Of a stretch of 64,000 nt of DNA, positions 9,557 through 18,246 are shown one piece after another. The notes under the pieces were generated by a model. The model was given only the letters and a program-made list of their open reading frames with translations. It made no database searches and was not told the origin of the DNA. Origin of the DNA: Coriobacteriaceae bacterium (GTDB lineage Bacteria; Actinomycetota; Coriobacteriia; Coriobacteriales; Atopobiaceae). How positions within the stretch are numbered: the first letter of the stretch is position 1; each line of letters opens with the position of its first letter. The DNA lies in NCBI GenBank assembly GCA_003862195.1, contig QOUO01000008.1, positions 1 to 64,000 on the forward strand. The letters run 5' to 3'. Both the position numbers and the translations under genes were made by a program.

Positions 9557-10516
9557 ATGTACGTGGCGCTGTTCTACTACTCGCTCTTCATACTGCTCGC
9601 CTGCGGCATGACGGCGGCCATCTGCCTCTCCGCGTACTTTGTCACGCGCCGCAGGGCGGACCTCTGCCTGGTGGCGTGTTACCTCATCTACTTTCTGGAC
9701 GCGGCCATCGTGTACCAGGACGACTTCGTGACGGGAGGGGGCGCCTTCCGCAACGCCTCGTTCTTCTATATAGGCCACCCCATCCTGAGCGCCATCACCG
9801 GCGCGGGGGCGTTCGGCTGCCTCTGGCTCTACGTGTGCGAGCGGCTCGAGGTGCGGGGCCGGGCGATGCGGGCCGTCCCCATCGCGCTGTTGCTCGTGCT
9901 CCCGCCCGTGCTGTACCAGCTCATCCCAGGCACCCAGCTGGCGGAGTTCGCGTTCTTCTTCAGCCGCGAGGTCTTCATGGGGTTCGTCCTCGCCTACGTG
10001 GCCTACCGCTTTGCCACCGCGAGCGACGCCGCACGGATGCGCATGGCACGCAAGCGCCGCGAGTTCTGGGTGATAGTCCTTCTCACCTGCCTGACGGCGC
10101 TGGAGAACGTCGCGTTTATCCTGCTGTTTGACCCGTCGAGGCTCGACGCCGGCTTCCTGTGGTTCTTCGCGGAGCGCAACATATCGGAGAACCTGCTCTT
10201 TTTGGCGATGGCCGTCATCGCGCTGCGCCAGGCGTCCCAGACGCTGCGGCTGCGCTTTGACCAGCCGCCCACGCGCGAGAGCGAGAACGTGCAGCAGTCG
10301 ATCGACGCCGTGCTGCCGCGCTTCTGCGAGCGCTACGGCCTCTCCGCGCGCGAGAGCGAGGTGCTGCGGCTGCTGGTGCTGGGCAAGGACAACCAGAACA
10401 TCGCGAGCGAGATGGGCATCGCCGCATCCACGGTGAAGGTCCACGTGCACAACGTGCTCAAGAAGTGCGGTCAACCCAACCGCCAGGAGCTGACCAAGGC
10501 GTTCTGGGCAAGGTAG
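9557..10516 (+). CDS. Membrane-embedded LuxR-type transcriptional regulator
   Basis: Predicted sensor-regulator of 319 residues. Residues 1-235 contain about seven hydrophobic segments (first LFYYSLFILLACGMTAAICL). Residues about 255-319 form a LuxR-type HTH: GLSARESEVLRLLVLGKDNQNIASEMGIAASTVKVHVHNVLKKCG. The recognition helix and the conserved Glu, Val, Leu and Lys are all present. The start at ATG 9557 is preceded by GAAGGGA. Such membrane-linked LuxR proteins are numerous in Coriobacteriia and often sit beside the transporter or enzyme they control. Here the YfcC carrier is divergent, which suggests it is the target. The ligand is unknown. Confidence 0.85.
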   Translation: MYVALFYYSLFILLACGMTAAICLSAYFVTRRRADLCLVACYLIYFLDAAIVYQDDFVTGGGAFRNASFFYIGHPILSAITGAGAFGCLWLYVCERLEVRGRAMRAVPIALLLVLPPVLYQLIPGTQLAEFAFFFSREVFMGFVLAYVAYRFATASDAARMRMARKRREFWVIVLLTCLTALENVAFILLFDPSRLDAGFLWFFAERNISENLLFLAMAVIALRQASQTLRLRFDQPPTRESENVQQSIDAVLPRFCERYGLSARESEVLRLLVLGKDNQNIASEMGIAASTVKVHVHNVLKKCGQPNRQELTKAFWAR

Positions 10517-10524
10517 CAACAGGC

Positions 10525-10540
10525 ACGGGCGAGAAGAACG
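10525..10540 (+). repeat. Dispersed motif copy ACGGGCGAGAAGAACG
   Basis: Starts 9 bp after the stop codon of the LuxR-type gene, in a 51-bp gap between two convergent genes. Confidence 0.85.
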
Positions 10541-10567
10541 GGGCCCTGGGAATGGCGGCGGTGCCCC

Positions 10568-11257
10568 CTATGCCCACTCCTCCCAGCTGTGGCCGCAGCG
10601 CTGGCACCTGTAGAGGCGCGACCAGTCCTCGGTCCCCACGCCCAGGACGTCCAGCCCGCGCAGCCCGTCGAACGGCATGAGCCCCTCCGCCACGACGCGC
10701 ACGTCCGTGGAGCCGCACTTGGGGCAGGCCACGCCGCGGCCGTCTCCCCGCACGATGGGTGCGGGCCGCGCCGCCAGGCGCGTCTGGACTTCTTGGGCGG
10801 CACGGCGACCGGAGCCGCTGCGGGTCGCGGCCGCCTCGAGCGCGTCGTCTTCCACCAGTCCGTCCAGGTCGTCCCGCTGTTGCGCGGAGAACCTCACCCC
10901 GCGGCCGATCGCGTAGCGGAACAGGCGCGTGGCAAGGTCCAGGTCCACCATGCCGGCAAAGTCCACCACCTCGTCCGCGGTGACGCGCCTGCCAGCGCGC
11001 ATGGCGGCCTCCAGCAGCTCGCCCAGCGCCTCGTCGCCCACCTCGAAGTAGAACTCCGGCACGTCGCCAAAGTCCGGCGCCGAGCCCAGCGCCAGGCAGC
11101 GGCGCACGAGCGCGTCGCCCACATCCTTCTCGTCCACCGTACCCGCGACGTCCGCGACCTTGTCCCAGGGGCCGGCATCCGCCAGGTTCCTTACGTGGCA
11201 CAGCAGCTCGTCCTTGGACCAGCCCTCGTACTGCTCGTAGAAGTGCTCCCAGGTCAT
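10568..11257 (-). CDS. Uncharacterised protein with C-terminal zinc ribbon
   Basis: I do not recognise the family. The 229-residue protein begins MTWEHFYEQYEGWSKDELLCHV. Residues about 10-120 look like acidic alpha-helical repeats (WDKVADVAGTVDEKDVGDAL, LGELLEAAMRAGRRVTADEVVDFAGMVDLDLATRLFRYA), and residues 120-165 are low-complexity Ala/Arg. The end holds a zinc ribbon, CPKCGS near 175 and CQRCGHSW near 220, i.e. two CxxC knuckles. There is no signal peptide or membrane segment. It stands alone between dispersed motif copies. A nucleic-acid or protein-binding role is possible but only inferred from the ribbon. Confidence 0.65.
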   Translation of the reverse strand: MTWEHFYEQYEGWSKDELLCHVRNLADAGPWDKVADVAGTVDEKDVGDALVRRCLALGSAPDFGDVPEFYFEVGDEALGELLEAAMRAGRRVTADEVVDFAGMVDLDLATRLFRYAIGRGVRFSAQQRDDLDGLVEDDALEAAATRSGSGRRAAQEVQTRLAARPAPIVRGDGRGVACPKCGSTDVRVVAEGLMPFDGLRGLDVLGVGTEDWSRLYRCQRCGHSWEEWA

Positions 11258-11297
11258 GTCGCGCCTCCGTCAAATCCATCCGCACACGTCGCACGCT

Positions 11298-11313
11298 GCG
11301 GGCGAGAAGAACG
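11298..11313 (+). repeat. Dispersed motif copy, perfect consensus
   Basis: Sits midway in the 79-bp gap between the zinc-ribbon gene and the end of the ThrE-type gene, both leftward. Confidence 0.85.
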
Positions 11314-11336
11314 TTACGCCATTGCGGCGGCCGCGC

Positions 11337-12776
11337 CTAGCTGTTGTAGCGCCAGTGGCGGTCGGTCAGGATGCGGGCGCACGCGAGGCCGATGGGCAGG
11401 AACGTCACGATGAGCGAGGCCCTGGTGAGCCAGATGAGGCAGTTGGTCACCTGGTAGTTGGCGAGGTAGTAGACGGCGCGGTACATGTACAGGCCCGGCA
11501 CCATGATCACGATGGACGGTACCGTGAGCGAGATGCGCGGGTAGGTGTAGCGCTTCCTGATCTCGGACGCGAGGAGCCCCGCCACCAGCGCGCCCAGCAG
11601 GGCCGCCGCCTCGGGCGGCATGGACGCGAGGTCCACCGCCTCCAGGCGCAGCGTGTTGGCCACGGCGCCGATGACGCCCGCGAGCGCCGCCATCTTGACG
11701 GGACTGTTGAACATGATGGAGAAGCCGAACACGCCGCAGAAGCTCATGGCCAGCCGCAGCAGGCACGTGACCTCGGGCGAAAGCCCCAGCGGCGCAAAGT
11801 TGTCGGGCTGCAGGTGGACGACGGTGGCGACCAGCCAGCCAAAGAGCGTCGCCACCAGGATGACCGTCAGCGCGTAGCACAGCCGCTCGATGCCACTCTT
11901 GAAGTCGAGCTTGGCGATGTCCAGCCCGCTCGTGATGAGCGGGAAGCCGGGAATCACAAACAGCATCGCGCCGATGTAGCCGGCCTCATGCGACATGGCG
12001 TTGGGCAGGAGGAAGCTCAGCGCCAGGAGCGTGAGAAGGTACGCAACGCACGCCGCGCTGACCGCCGCGCCCACGCAGGCAAAGTGCGTGATGCGGTGGT
12101 CGCCCAGCTTCCTCCTGGTGAAGTTGCCCACGCCCGCGCCCACAAACGCGCAGAGCATCTCGATGGGGCCGCCGCCCAGCAGGAACACGAAGGCCGCGCA
12201 CGCGAGCGCCGAGGCAAACCCCACCTGTGCCGGCGAGTACGACGAGCGCGTCTGGTACTCCACCTGGTCCATCAGGCGGTGCATCTCGCGGATGGTCAGC
12301 TGGGAGGCGCAGTTCTCGAAGTCCTTCATCAGGGTCTCCATGCGCCACACGCGCTCCGTGTTCACGCCGGTGGTCGGCAGCGTCACGATCAGCGTCTCGT
12401 GCTGGCCGTGGTCGACGCAGGTGCACTCGATGGTGAGGAGGCTGACGTCGGCCGAACAGACCACGCCGAGCGCCCGCGCGATGCGGTTCATGGCCTCGCG
12501 CACGCGCCAGCCGCCGGTGCCGCCGGAAAGCGTGAGGATGCCGACGCGCGCGATGACCGCCGTCTTGTCGGCAAGCTCGGCGTCCACCGCCCGCATGTCA
12601 CCGTTCCTGATGGTCTTGTGCCACCGCACCGGCATGTGGTGGGGATGGTGGAACTTGCTGCTGCTCACGACCTCGGCGAGCTCGTTCCACTCGTCGTCGG
12701 TCTCCGGCATCTCGTACACGGCAATACACTTCCAGTGGCGCCCCGCGGGGCAGACGAATCCGTTGCGGCCGTGCAC
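11337..12776 (-). CDS. ThrE-type threonine/serine exporter
   Basis: Membrane exporter with the two-part ThrE architecture in one chain: a soluble N-terminal region followed by about ten hydrophobic segments. Residues about 60-200 match the DUF1212-type domain (RVGILTLSGGTGGWRVREAMNRIA, VDHGQHETLIVTLPTTGVN). The membrane part carries GGGPIEMLCAFVGAGVGNF and a C-terminal DUF3815-like half (PRISLTVPSIVIMVPGLYMYRA). The length of 479 is normal for fused forms. The start is uncertain: GTG 12776 gives the longest frame but has no clear ribosome site, and ATG 12710 (MPETDDEWNEL) is the alternative. Substrates are inferred from the family. Confidence 0.85.
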   Translation of the reverse strand: MHGRNGFVCPAGRHWKCIAVYEMPETDDEWNELAEVVSSSKFHHPHHMPVRWHKTIRNGDMRAVDAELADKTAVIARVGILTLSGGTGGWRVREAMNRIARALGVVCSADVSLLTIECTCVDHGQHETLIVTLPTTGVNTERVWRMETLMKDFENCASQLTIREMHRLMDQVEYQTRSSYSPAQVGFASALACAAFVFLLGGGPIEMLCAFVGAGVGNFTRRKLGDHRITHFACVGAAVSAACVAYLLTLLALSFLLPNAMSHEAGYIGAMLFVIPGFPLITSGLDIAKLDFKSGIERLCYALTVILVATLFGWLVATVVHLQPDNFAPLGLSPEVTCLLRLAMSFCGVFGFSIMFNSPVKMAALAGVIGAVANTLRLEAVDLASMPPEAAALLGALVAGLLASEIRKRYTYPRISLTVPSIVIMVPGLYMYRAVYYLANYQVTNCLIWLTRASLIVTFLPIGLACARILTDRHWRYNS

Positions 12777-12845
12777 ATTCTAGGGCGATGGGCAAAAACC
12801 TCAAGCCACTGACACGAAGCGGCAAACGTCGCCATCCCGCATGAC

Positions 12846-12861
12846 GCGGGCGAGAAGGACG
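12846..12861 (+). repeat. Dispersed motif copy GCGGGCGAGAAGGACG
   Basis: In the gap upstream of the exporter gene, before the phased repeat array. Confidence 0.8.
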
Positions 12862-12916
12862 GGCGCCCTTCTCCCCAACCGCGCCCTTCCGCTTCAAAAC
12901 TAATAACACGTCCGAT

Positions 12917-13182
12917 CCCACGTTTAACCCTCCAATCTGGGGACTAAACATGGTTGCCAGCGTTGTTTTTGGTTAAACGTGGAATCAAGCGCAGTTCTTG
13001 GGATAAAGATGGAATCGAGCGCGCTAATTGCATGACTGGGAGCCTCTGGAACCTAAACGTGGAATCCAGCGTGGCAGTTTGGCTAAACGTGGAGCCTTGC
13101 GTGCTGTTTTGTTTTGATATTTATGACAGCAATGCTAAACGTGGAATTTGGCGTCTTAGTTTCCTAAACGTGGAATTTGGCG
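12917..13182 (+). repeat. Array of phased 19-bp direct repeats, consensus CTAAACGTGGAATNNAGCG
   Basis: Seven direct copies start at 12944, 12973, 13003, 13053, 13083, 13135 and 13164, plus one inverted partial copy near 12917-12929. The intervals are 29, 30, 50, 30, 52 and 29 bp, close to three or five helical turns, while the sequence between copies differs. The core TAAACGTGGAA is exact in five copies. The tract is poorer in G+C than its neighbours and fills most of the 562-bp gap between the exporter and the response regulator. It contains no convincing gene: the only open frame (12954-13256) is merely the repeats read through. Multiple protein-binding sites, as in iterons, phased operators or a transposon end, are the best reading. 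Confidence 0.75.
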
Positions 13183-13338
13183 AGGAACTCCCACCGGAAC
13201 ACGACGTTCGCAGCCGGATGCGGCAGAAGACTCGCGGCGACCCGGGCCGACGCTAGTCGCACCGCGGTTGCGCTAAGGTAGAGGCACACAACTGGGCAGC
13301 GCGGCATGCGCCGGCGCTGCCGACGGAAGGGGGACCCG

Positions 13339-14019
13339 ATGGCCAAGATCTGCCTCGTGGAGGATGACGCCGCGGTGCGCGACCAGCTCGTCCTTCTCCT
13401 CCAGCACGCGGGGCACGAGGTGAGCGCCGTCACGCGCTTCGACAACCTCCCGGAGGACATCCTCGCCGCCAACCCCGACGCCGTGATCCTGGACCTCGGC
13501 CTGCCCGGGACCGACGGCCAGTACGTGGCGCGGGCGCTCCGCCAGCAGAGCAGCGTGCCGCTCATGGTGCTCACGAGCCGCACCTCGGAGCTCGACGAGC
13601 TCATGTCCCTCACGATGGGCGCGGACGACTTCGTGCAGAAGTCCACGAACCCGCAGCTCATCCTCGCGCACCTCGACGCCCTGCTGCGCCGCGGGAAGGC
13701 GGCGGCGCCCTCGGCCACGCTCGAGGAGGGCGGACTCACGCTCGACACCGTCCGCTCGCAGGCGAGCTACGGGGGGAAGACCACCGACCTCTCCCGCAAC
13801 GAGCTCCGCATCCTCGAGCTCCTCATGAGGCGCAAGGGCGGCATCTGCTCGCGCGAGGACCTGATGGAGGCGCTCTGGACGAGCGAGGCCTTCGTGGACG
13901 ACAACACGCTGACCGTGAACGTGAATCGGCTCCGCCAGACGCTCTCGCACCTGGGACTCAAGGGTGCGGTCGTCACCTTCCGCGGGCAGGGCTACGCCCT
14001 CAGGCTGGAGCGCGCATGA
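13339..14019 (+). CDS. OmpR-family response regulator, BceR-like
   Basis: Response regulator of 226 residues. The receiver domain (1-115) has the acidic pocket VEDD, the phospho-acceptor Asp in AVILDLGLPGTDG (about residue 54), Thr/Ser in VLTSR and Lys in DDFVQKS. The winged helix (about 130-226) has the DNA-binding helix LTVNVNRLRQTLS and wing FRGQGYAL. The start at ATG 13339 follows GGAAGGGGG five bases upstream. It overlaps the kinase gene by 4 bp and lies upstream of a BceAB-type transporter, the standard order for peptide-antibiotic sensing modules. Confidence 0.92.
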   Translation: MAKICLVEDDAAVRDQLVLLLQHAGHEVSAVTRFDNLPEDILAANPDAVILDLGLPGTDGQYVARALRQQSSVPLMVLTSRTSELDELMSLTMGADDFVQKSTNPQLILAHLDALLRRGKAAAPSATLEEGGLTLDTVRSQASYGGKTTDLSRNELRILELLMRRKGGICSREDLMEALWTSEAFVDDNTLTVNVNRLRQTLSHLGLKGAVVTFRGQGYALRLERA

Positions 14020-15125
14020 GGCTCTCCGACTACCTCAGGAGCCACGCCGCGCGCGTCACGTGCTCGCTCGTCCTCCTCATCGCAATCGCCGTGCTGCTCC
14101 CGCCCCTCGGCGTCGGCCGCGACGGCGTCCTTCTCGTCCTCATCATCTGCGCGGTCCTGGAGGCCATACCCTTTGCCTGGGGGTGGCTGCGCCAGCATAG
14201 CTTCAACGAGGCGCTGTCCGCCCTCGCACGCGAGGAGGAGGACGCCGTGTCGCTCGCCAAGGACCTGCCGGAGCCGGAGTACCCGGAGGGCGAGCTCGCG
14301 TGGCAGGCCATCCAGAACGTGGTGCGCGCGGCGCAGGCGGAAAGCAACGAGGCCCAGGCGAGCGTGGAGGAGTACCGCCGCTACGTGGAGACCTGGGTGC
14401 ACGAGGTCAAGACGCCGCTCGCGGCCTGCCGGCTCATGCTCGCCAACGCCAAGAGCCCCGACAACGCCCAGCTTTCGCGCGAGCTGGGGCGCATCGACTC
14501 CTACGTGGAGCAGGCGCTCTATTACGCGCGGAGCACGTCGGTGGAGAAGGACTACCTCGTCAGGGCCGTGCCCGCGGACCGGCTAGTGAAGGATGCCGTG
14601 AGCTCGCGCGCCCGCACGCTCATCGAGGCGCACATGGCCGTCGACCTCAGCGGCCTCGCCCAGCCGGACGGCACGGTGCCCGAGCTCTACTGCGACCCCA
14701 AGTGGATGGACTTCGTCCTCGGGCAGCTCATCGACAACGCAATCAAGTACCGCGCGCAGCCCCAGGCGGACGGTCGGGCGCCCAGGCTGTCCTTCTCCAC
14801 GCGCGTGGAGGACGCCGGCACCGCGCGCGAACGGGCCGTGCTCAGCGTGAGCGACAACGGATGCGGCATCGCGGAGGCGGACCTCCCCCGCGTCTTCGAC
14901 CGGGGCTTCACCGGGCAGAACGGCCGGAGCCACCAGAAGTCGACCGGCATGGGCCTCTACCTGGTACGGACGCTCTGCCAGAAGATGGGTCTCGCCGTGG
15001 GCGTGCGCTCCCGCGTGGGCGTGGGCACCACCATAGAGATCGCCTTCCCGCGCGAGCGCTCGCGCATGCTGCGTGACGTCACCGCAGGTCAGGACAGCAG
15101 TCCCGCGAACCTTACAGAAGTGTAA
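14016..15125 (+). CDS. Sensor histidine kinase, BceS-like (intramembrane-sensing)
   Basis: Kinase of 369 residues with two close N-terminal membrane helices (about 14-30 and 36-58) and almost no external loop. This is the hallmark of intramembrane-sensing kinases that take their signal from a partner BceAB transporter. The phospho-accepting His is in ETWVHEVKTPLAA (about 130). The ATPase domain has DNAIKY, SDNGCGIAEADL and KSTGMGLYLVRTL. It starts in ATGA overlap with the regulator gene. Its last codons and stop contain the regulator's predicted binding site. Confidence 0.92.
   Translation: MRLSDYLRSHAARVTCSLVLLIAIAVLLPPLGVGRDGVLLVLIICAVLEAIPFAWGWLRQHSFNEALSALAREEEDAVSLAKDLPEPEYPEGELAWQAIQNVVRAAQAESNEAQASVEEYRRYVETWVHEVKTPLAACRLMLANAKSPDNAQLSRELGRIDSYVEQALYYARSTSVEKDYLVRAVPADRLVKDAVSSRARTLIEAHMAVDLSGLAQPDGTVPELYCDPKWMDFVLGQLIDNAIKYRAQPQADGRAPRLSFSTRVEDAGTARERAVLSVSDNGCGIAEADLPRVFDRGFTGQNGRSHQKSTGMGLYLVRTLCQKMGLAVGVRSRVGVGTTIEIAFPRERSRMLRDVTAGQDSSPANLTEV
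15112..15125 (+). promoter_or_regulatory. BceR-type operator TTACA-N4-TGTAA
   Basis: The perfect palindrome TTACAGAAGTGTAA matches the TNACA-N4-TGTAA consensus described for BceR-like regulators. It overlaps the stop codon of the kinase gene. A TATGAT box at 15172-15177 lacks a good -35, as expected for an activated promoter, and bceA starts at 15213. Confidence 0.7.
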
Positions 15126-15212
15126 GGCGGCGTAAGCCGCATCGATGGCACCCGCGCGCCCCCTCGGCCAATATGATGGGCAGCAGCCAACACCGCGACC
15201 GAAGGAGCTTCG

Positions 15213-16025
15213 ATGTCACGTCACTTCCAGGCGGCCCCGTCCGCCATCTCAGCAAACGCCAGCGCGCCGGTCCTCCAGATCTCCGCGCTCACCAAGGTCT
15301 ACGGGGGCAGGAACGCCACGACCAAGGCGCTCAACGGCATCAGCCTCTCCGTGCAGAAGGGCGAGCTCGTCGCGATCATGGGCCCATCGGGCTCGGGCAA
15401 GTCGACGCTGCTCAACTGCATCGCCACGATCGACACCCCCACCTCCGGCACCATCCGCATCGCCGGCACGGACACCGCGCGCATTTCCCGCCGCGGCCTG
15501 GCGGACTTCCGCCGCACGCAGCTCGGCTTCATCTTCCAGGACTCCAACCTGCTCGACACGCTCACCGCGCGCGAGAACGTCGCCCTCCCCCTCACGATCG
15601 GCCGCGTCCCCGCTGACCAGATCCTCGACTCGGTGGAGAAGGTCGCCCAGGCGCTCGGCATCTCGGACGTGCTCGACAAGTACCCCTACCAGATGTCCGG
15701 CGGACAGCGCCAGCGCGTCGCCTGCGCCCGCGCCCTCGTGACGCGTCCCCAGCTCGTGCTCGCCGACGAGCCCACGGGTGCCCTCGACTCCAAGAACGCC
15801 CGCCTCCTGCTCGAGAGCCTCGAGGCCATCAACCGCGCCCAGCGCGCGACGGTGCTCATGGTCACGCACGACGAGACCGCCGCATCGTTCTGCAGGAGGG
15901 TCCTCTTCATCCGCGACGGCAAGGTGTTCACGGAGATCCGCCGCGGCAACGACTCGCGCCGCGCGTTCTTCGAGAAGATCATGCAGGTCGTGGCGGTCCA
16001 GGGAGGGGTTGACGATGCTCGCTAA
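15213..16025 (+). CDS. bceA: BceA-like ABC transporter ATPase
   Basis: ATPase of 270 residues for the MacB/BceAB-type transporter. It has Walker A GPSGSGKSTLLN (about 60-68), Q-loop FIFQDSNLLD, signature MSGGQRQRVACARALV, Walker B LVLADEPTGALD and switch VTHDETAASFCRRVLFIRDG. The DETAAS phrase after the switch His is typical of this subfamily. The ATG at 15213 has GAAGGAG six bases upstream. The end overlaps the permease start by 11 bp. With the permease it is expected to protect against cell-wall-acting peptides and to signal to the kinase. Confidence 0.93.
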   Translation: MSRHFQAAPSAISANASAPVLQISALTKVYGGRNATTKALNGISLSVQKGELVAIMGPSGSGKSTLLNCIATIDTPTSGTIRIAGTDTARISRRGLADFRRTQLGFIFQDSNLLDTLTARENVALPLTIGRVPADQILDSVEKVAQALGISDVLDKYPYQMSGGQRQRVACARALVTRPQLVLADEPTGALDSKNARLLLESLEAINRAQRATVLMVTHDETAASFCRRVLFIRDGKVFTEIRRGNDSRRAFFEKIMQVVAVQGGVDDAR

Positions 16026-18087
16026 GCTCGCCTTTGGCAACATGCGCAAGCTCGTGCACGACTACGCCGTGTACTTCCTCACGCTCGTGATGGGCGTCGC
16101 CGTCTTCTACGCGTTCAACACCATCTCCGTCCAGGCGGACTTCCTGACCAACACGGTATCGGAGCTCCTCAAGCAGGTCGGCCAGATCCTGCGAGGCGTC
16201 ACGATCTTCCTCGCGGTCATCATGGGCTTCCTCATGGTCTACGCCAACAACTTCCTCATGCGCCGCCGCAAGAAGGAGCTGGGCCTCTACCAGGTCCTCG
16301 GCATGCGCGCCGGCCAGGTCAACGCCATCCTCACGCTCGAGACCCTCATGGTCGCCCTCGCCTCGTTCGTCGTGGGCATCGCGCTCGGCGCCCTCGTGTC
16401 GCAGCTCCTGCTCTTCGTCACGGCGGATATGTTCGCCACCAAGGTCACCCACTTCCGGTTCTTCTTCTCCCCACAGGCGCTCGCGCTCACCTTCGGCTGC
16501 TTCGCCCTCACCTTCCTCGTGATGATGGTCCTCAACAGCATCTCGCTCTCGCGCGTCCGCCTCGTGGACCTCATGAGCTCCGCCCGCAAGAACGAGCGGC
16601 AATTCGTGCGTCACCTCCCGCTCTCGCTCGCACTCGCGGTGGCCGGCCTTCTCCTCATGGGCTATGCCTACTGGCGCCTCACCACGCAGGGCTTCCCCCT
16701 CGGTAGCAGCTCCGACCCCGGCGCGACCACGACCAGCGACTTCCTCCTCACGACGGCCATCGTGGTCGTGGGCACCTTCGTCTTCTTCTACGGCTTCGCC
16801 GGCGCGCTCACGCTCGTGCTCGCGCGCCTCAGGGGCTTCTACTGGCGCGGCCTCCACATGTTCACGACGCGCCAGATCGCCTCGCGCGTCAACACGGCCG
16901 CCGTCTCCATGGGCATGATCTCGCTCATCCTGTTCTTCGCGATGACGTCCATGACCTCCGGCATGAGCATCTGCTCGACCCTCAACAAGATGTACGAGAA
17001 GGGCACCCCCTTTGACGCGTCCGTGACCGTCGTGGGCACCAGCTACAAGGGCAGCACCATCGACTTTGCGGGTGCGGCCAAGCGCGCCGGCGTCAGCCTC
17101 CCCTCCGTCGGCAAGACGTCCACCATGCGCCTCGCCATCGTGTCGAACAGCAGGGGCATCATGACCATCGACACGCTGCACGACATGTCCAGGCTCACGG
17201 GCAGGTCCATTCCCTCGGGCTTCGAGCACACGGTCGCCTACCAGGCCGTCTCGCTTTCCGACTACAACGCCTACCGCAAGTTCCTGGGGCTCAGGCCCGT
17301 CACGCTCGAGGACGGCCACTACCTCTACCTCTGCAACATGGACCAGCTCACGGACTTCGTCAACGCCGCGCTCGCCAAGGGCTACGCCATCAACGCCTCC
17401 GGCCACAGGCTCACGCCCGCCCGCGCCACGGCCATCGACGACGCGTCGTGCGTCCTTCTCAACGACTCCATCGGATCGAACCCGGGCACGTACGTGGTGC
17501 CGGACGCCGTCGCGGCCAAGCTCCCCAACTACACCTGGAACCTCAACGTCAAGTACAAGGTCTCGACCGAGAAGGGCGACGACGCGATCAAGCGCGTGAG
17601 GGACACGCTCGCGGCGGAAAACGACAGCCTCTACGTGTCCTCCAACACCAAGACGGAGTCCGCCGTCGAGGGCACCACCACGACCGGCCTCATCTCGTAC
17701 ATGGCCATCTACATCGGCTTCGTGCTCGTGATCGCCTGCGCCGCCATCCTCGCGATCCAGCAGCTCTCCAGCGCGTCGGACGCCGCCTCCGGCTACCGCA
17801 CGCTCAGCGAGCTGGGCTGCCCGGAGCGCACGATCTTTGGGTCGCTGCGCGCCCAGGTCACCTTTGCCTTCGCGCTCCCGCTCGTGGTCGGCCTGGCGCA
17901 CAGCATCTGCGCCACGGCCGCAGTGAACAAGGTCCTGACCACCTTTGGCTACGCGAGCATCCTCGAGAACGTGGGCCTTGGCCTCGTAATCTTCGCGCTG
18001 GTGTACGGCGGCTACCTCGTGCTCACGTACCGCCTGGCCCACCGCACCGTGAAGGGCGCCATCAGGAGCGCGCGCCACGCGCTGTAG
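16015..18087 (+). CDS. bceB: BceB-like FtsX-family ABC permease
   Basis: Permease of 690 residues with the BceB plan: an N-terminal helix (MLAKLAFGNMRKLVHDYAVYFLTLVMGVAVFYAF), FtsX-like segments including MRRRKKELGLYQVLGMRAGQV, a large extracytoplasmic domain at about residues 325-550, and four C-terminal helices with LSSASDAASGYRTLSELGCPERTI. The external domain is the sensor and target-binding part in BceB proteins. The start at ATG 16015 is set by GGGAGGGG and by the overlap with bceA. Which antibiotic it handles is not readable. Confidence 0.92.
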   Translation: MLAKLAFGNMRKLVHDYAVYFLTLVMGVAVFYAFNTISVQADFLTNTVSELLKQVGQILRGVTIFLAVIMGFLMVYANNFLMRRRKKELGLYQVLGMRAGQVNAILTLETLMVALASFVVGIALGALVSQLLLFVTADMFATKVTHFRFFFSPQALALTFGCFALTFLVMMVLNSISLSRVRLVDLMSSARKNERQFVRHLPLSLALAVAGLLLMGYAYWRLTTQGFPLGSSSDPGATTTSDFLLTTAIVVVGTFVFFYGFAGALTLVLARLRGFYWRGLHMFTTRQIASRVNTAAVSMGMISLILFFAMTSMTSGMSICSTLNKMYEKGTPFDASVTVVGTSYKGSTIDFAGAAKRAGVSLPSVGKTSTMRLAIVSNSRGIMTIDTLHDMSRLTGRSIPSGFEHTVAYQAVSLSDYNAYRKFLGLRPVTLEDGHYLYLCNMDQLTDFVNAALAKGYAINASGHRLTPARATAIDDASCVLLNDSIGSNPGTYVVPDAVAAKLPNYTWNLNVKYKVSTEKGDDAIKRVRDTLAAENDSLYVSSNTKTESAVEGTTTTGLISYMAIYIGFVLVIACAAILAIQQLSSASDAASGYRTLSELGCPERTIFGSLRAQVTFAFALPLVVGLAHSICATAAVNKVLTTFGYASILENVGLGLVIFALVYGGYLVLTYRLAHRTVKGAIRSARHAL

Positions 18088-18094
18088 CGGAGGC

Positions 18095-18110
18095 CGTCCT
18101 TCTCGCCCAT
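18095..18110 (-). repeat. Dispersed motif copy ATGGGCGAGAAGGACG
   Basis: Begins 8 bp after the bceB stop. Together with the forward copy at 18200 it brackets the bceB terminator in inverted orientation. Confidence 0.8.
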
Positions 18111-18126
18111 CGGTAGCGCAACATTA

Positions 18127-18167
18127 GAGCGGGGTCCCACACCAAGGTGGAGCCCCGCTCACGTTTT
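18127..18167 (+). terminator. Rho-independent terminator after bceAB
   Basis: GAGCGGGG pairs with CCCCGCTC, with further pairing of the inner bases, followed by ACGTTTTAT. It lies between the convergent bceB and cysteine-synthase-like genes. Confidence 0.75.
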
Positions 18168-18199
18168 ATATGGTGTCTGTCTGACGTTGACGCAGTTCC

Positions 18200-18215
18200 G
18201 CAGGCGAGAAGGACG
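18200..18215 (+). repeat. Dispersed motif copy GCAGGCGAGAAGGACG
   Basis: Lies 32 bp outside the 3' end of the cysteine-synthase-like gene. Confidence 0.8.
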
Positions 18216-18246
18216 CGGCCTCCCGGCAGCGCCCGCCGGCCAACGG

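Noticed and set aside
12954-13256. A 100-codon frame through the phased repeat array
   Set aside because: It is just the 19-bp repeats read in frame (recurring NVE), without a ribosome site or any protein features.
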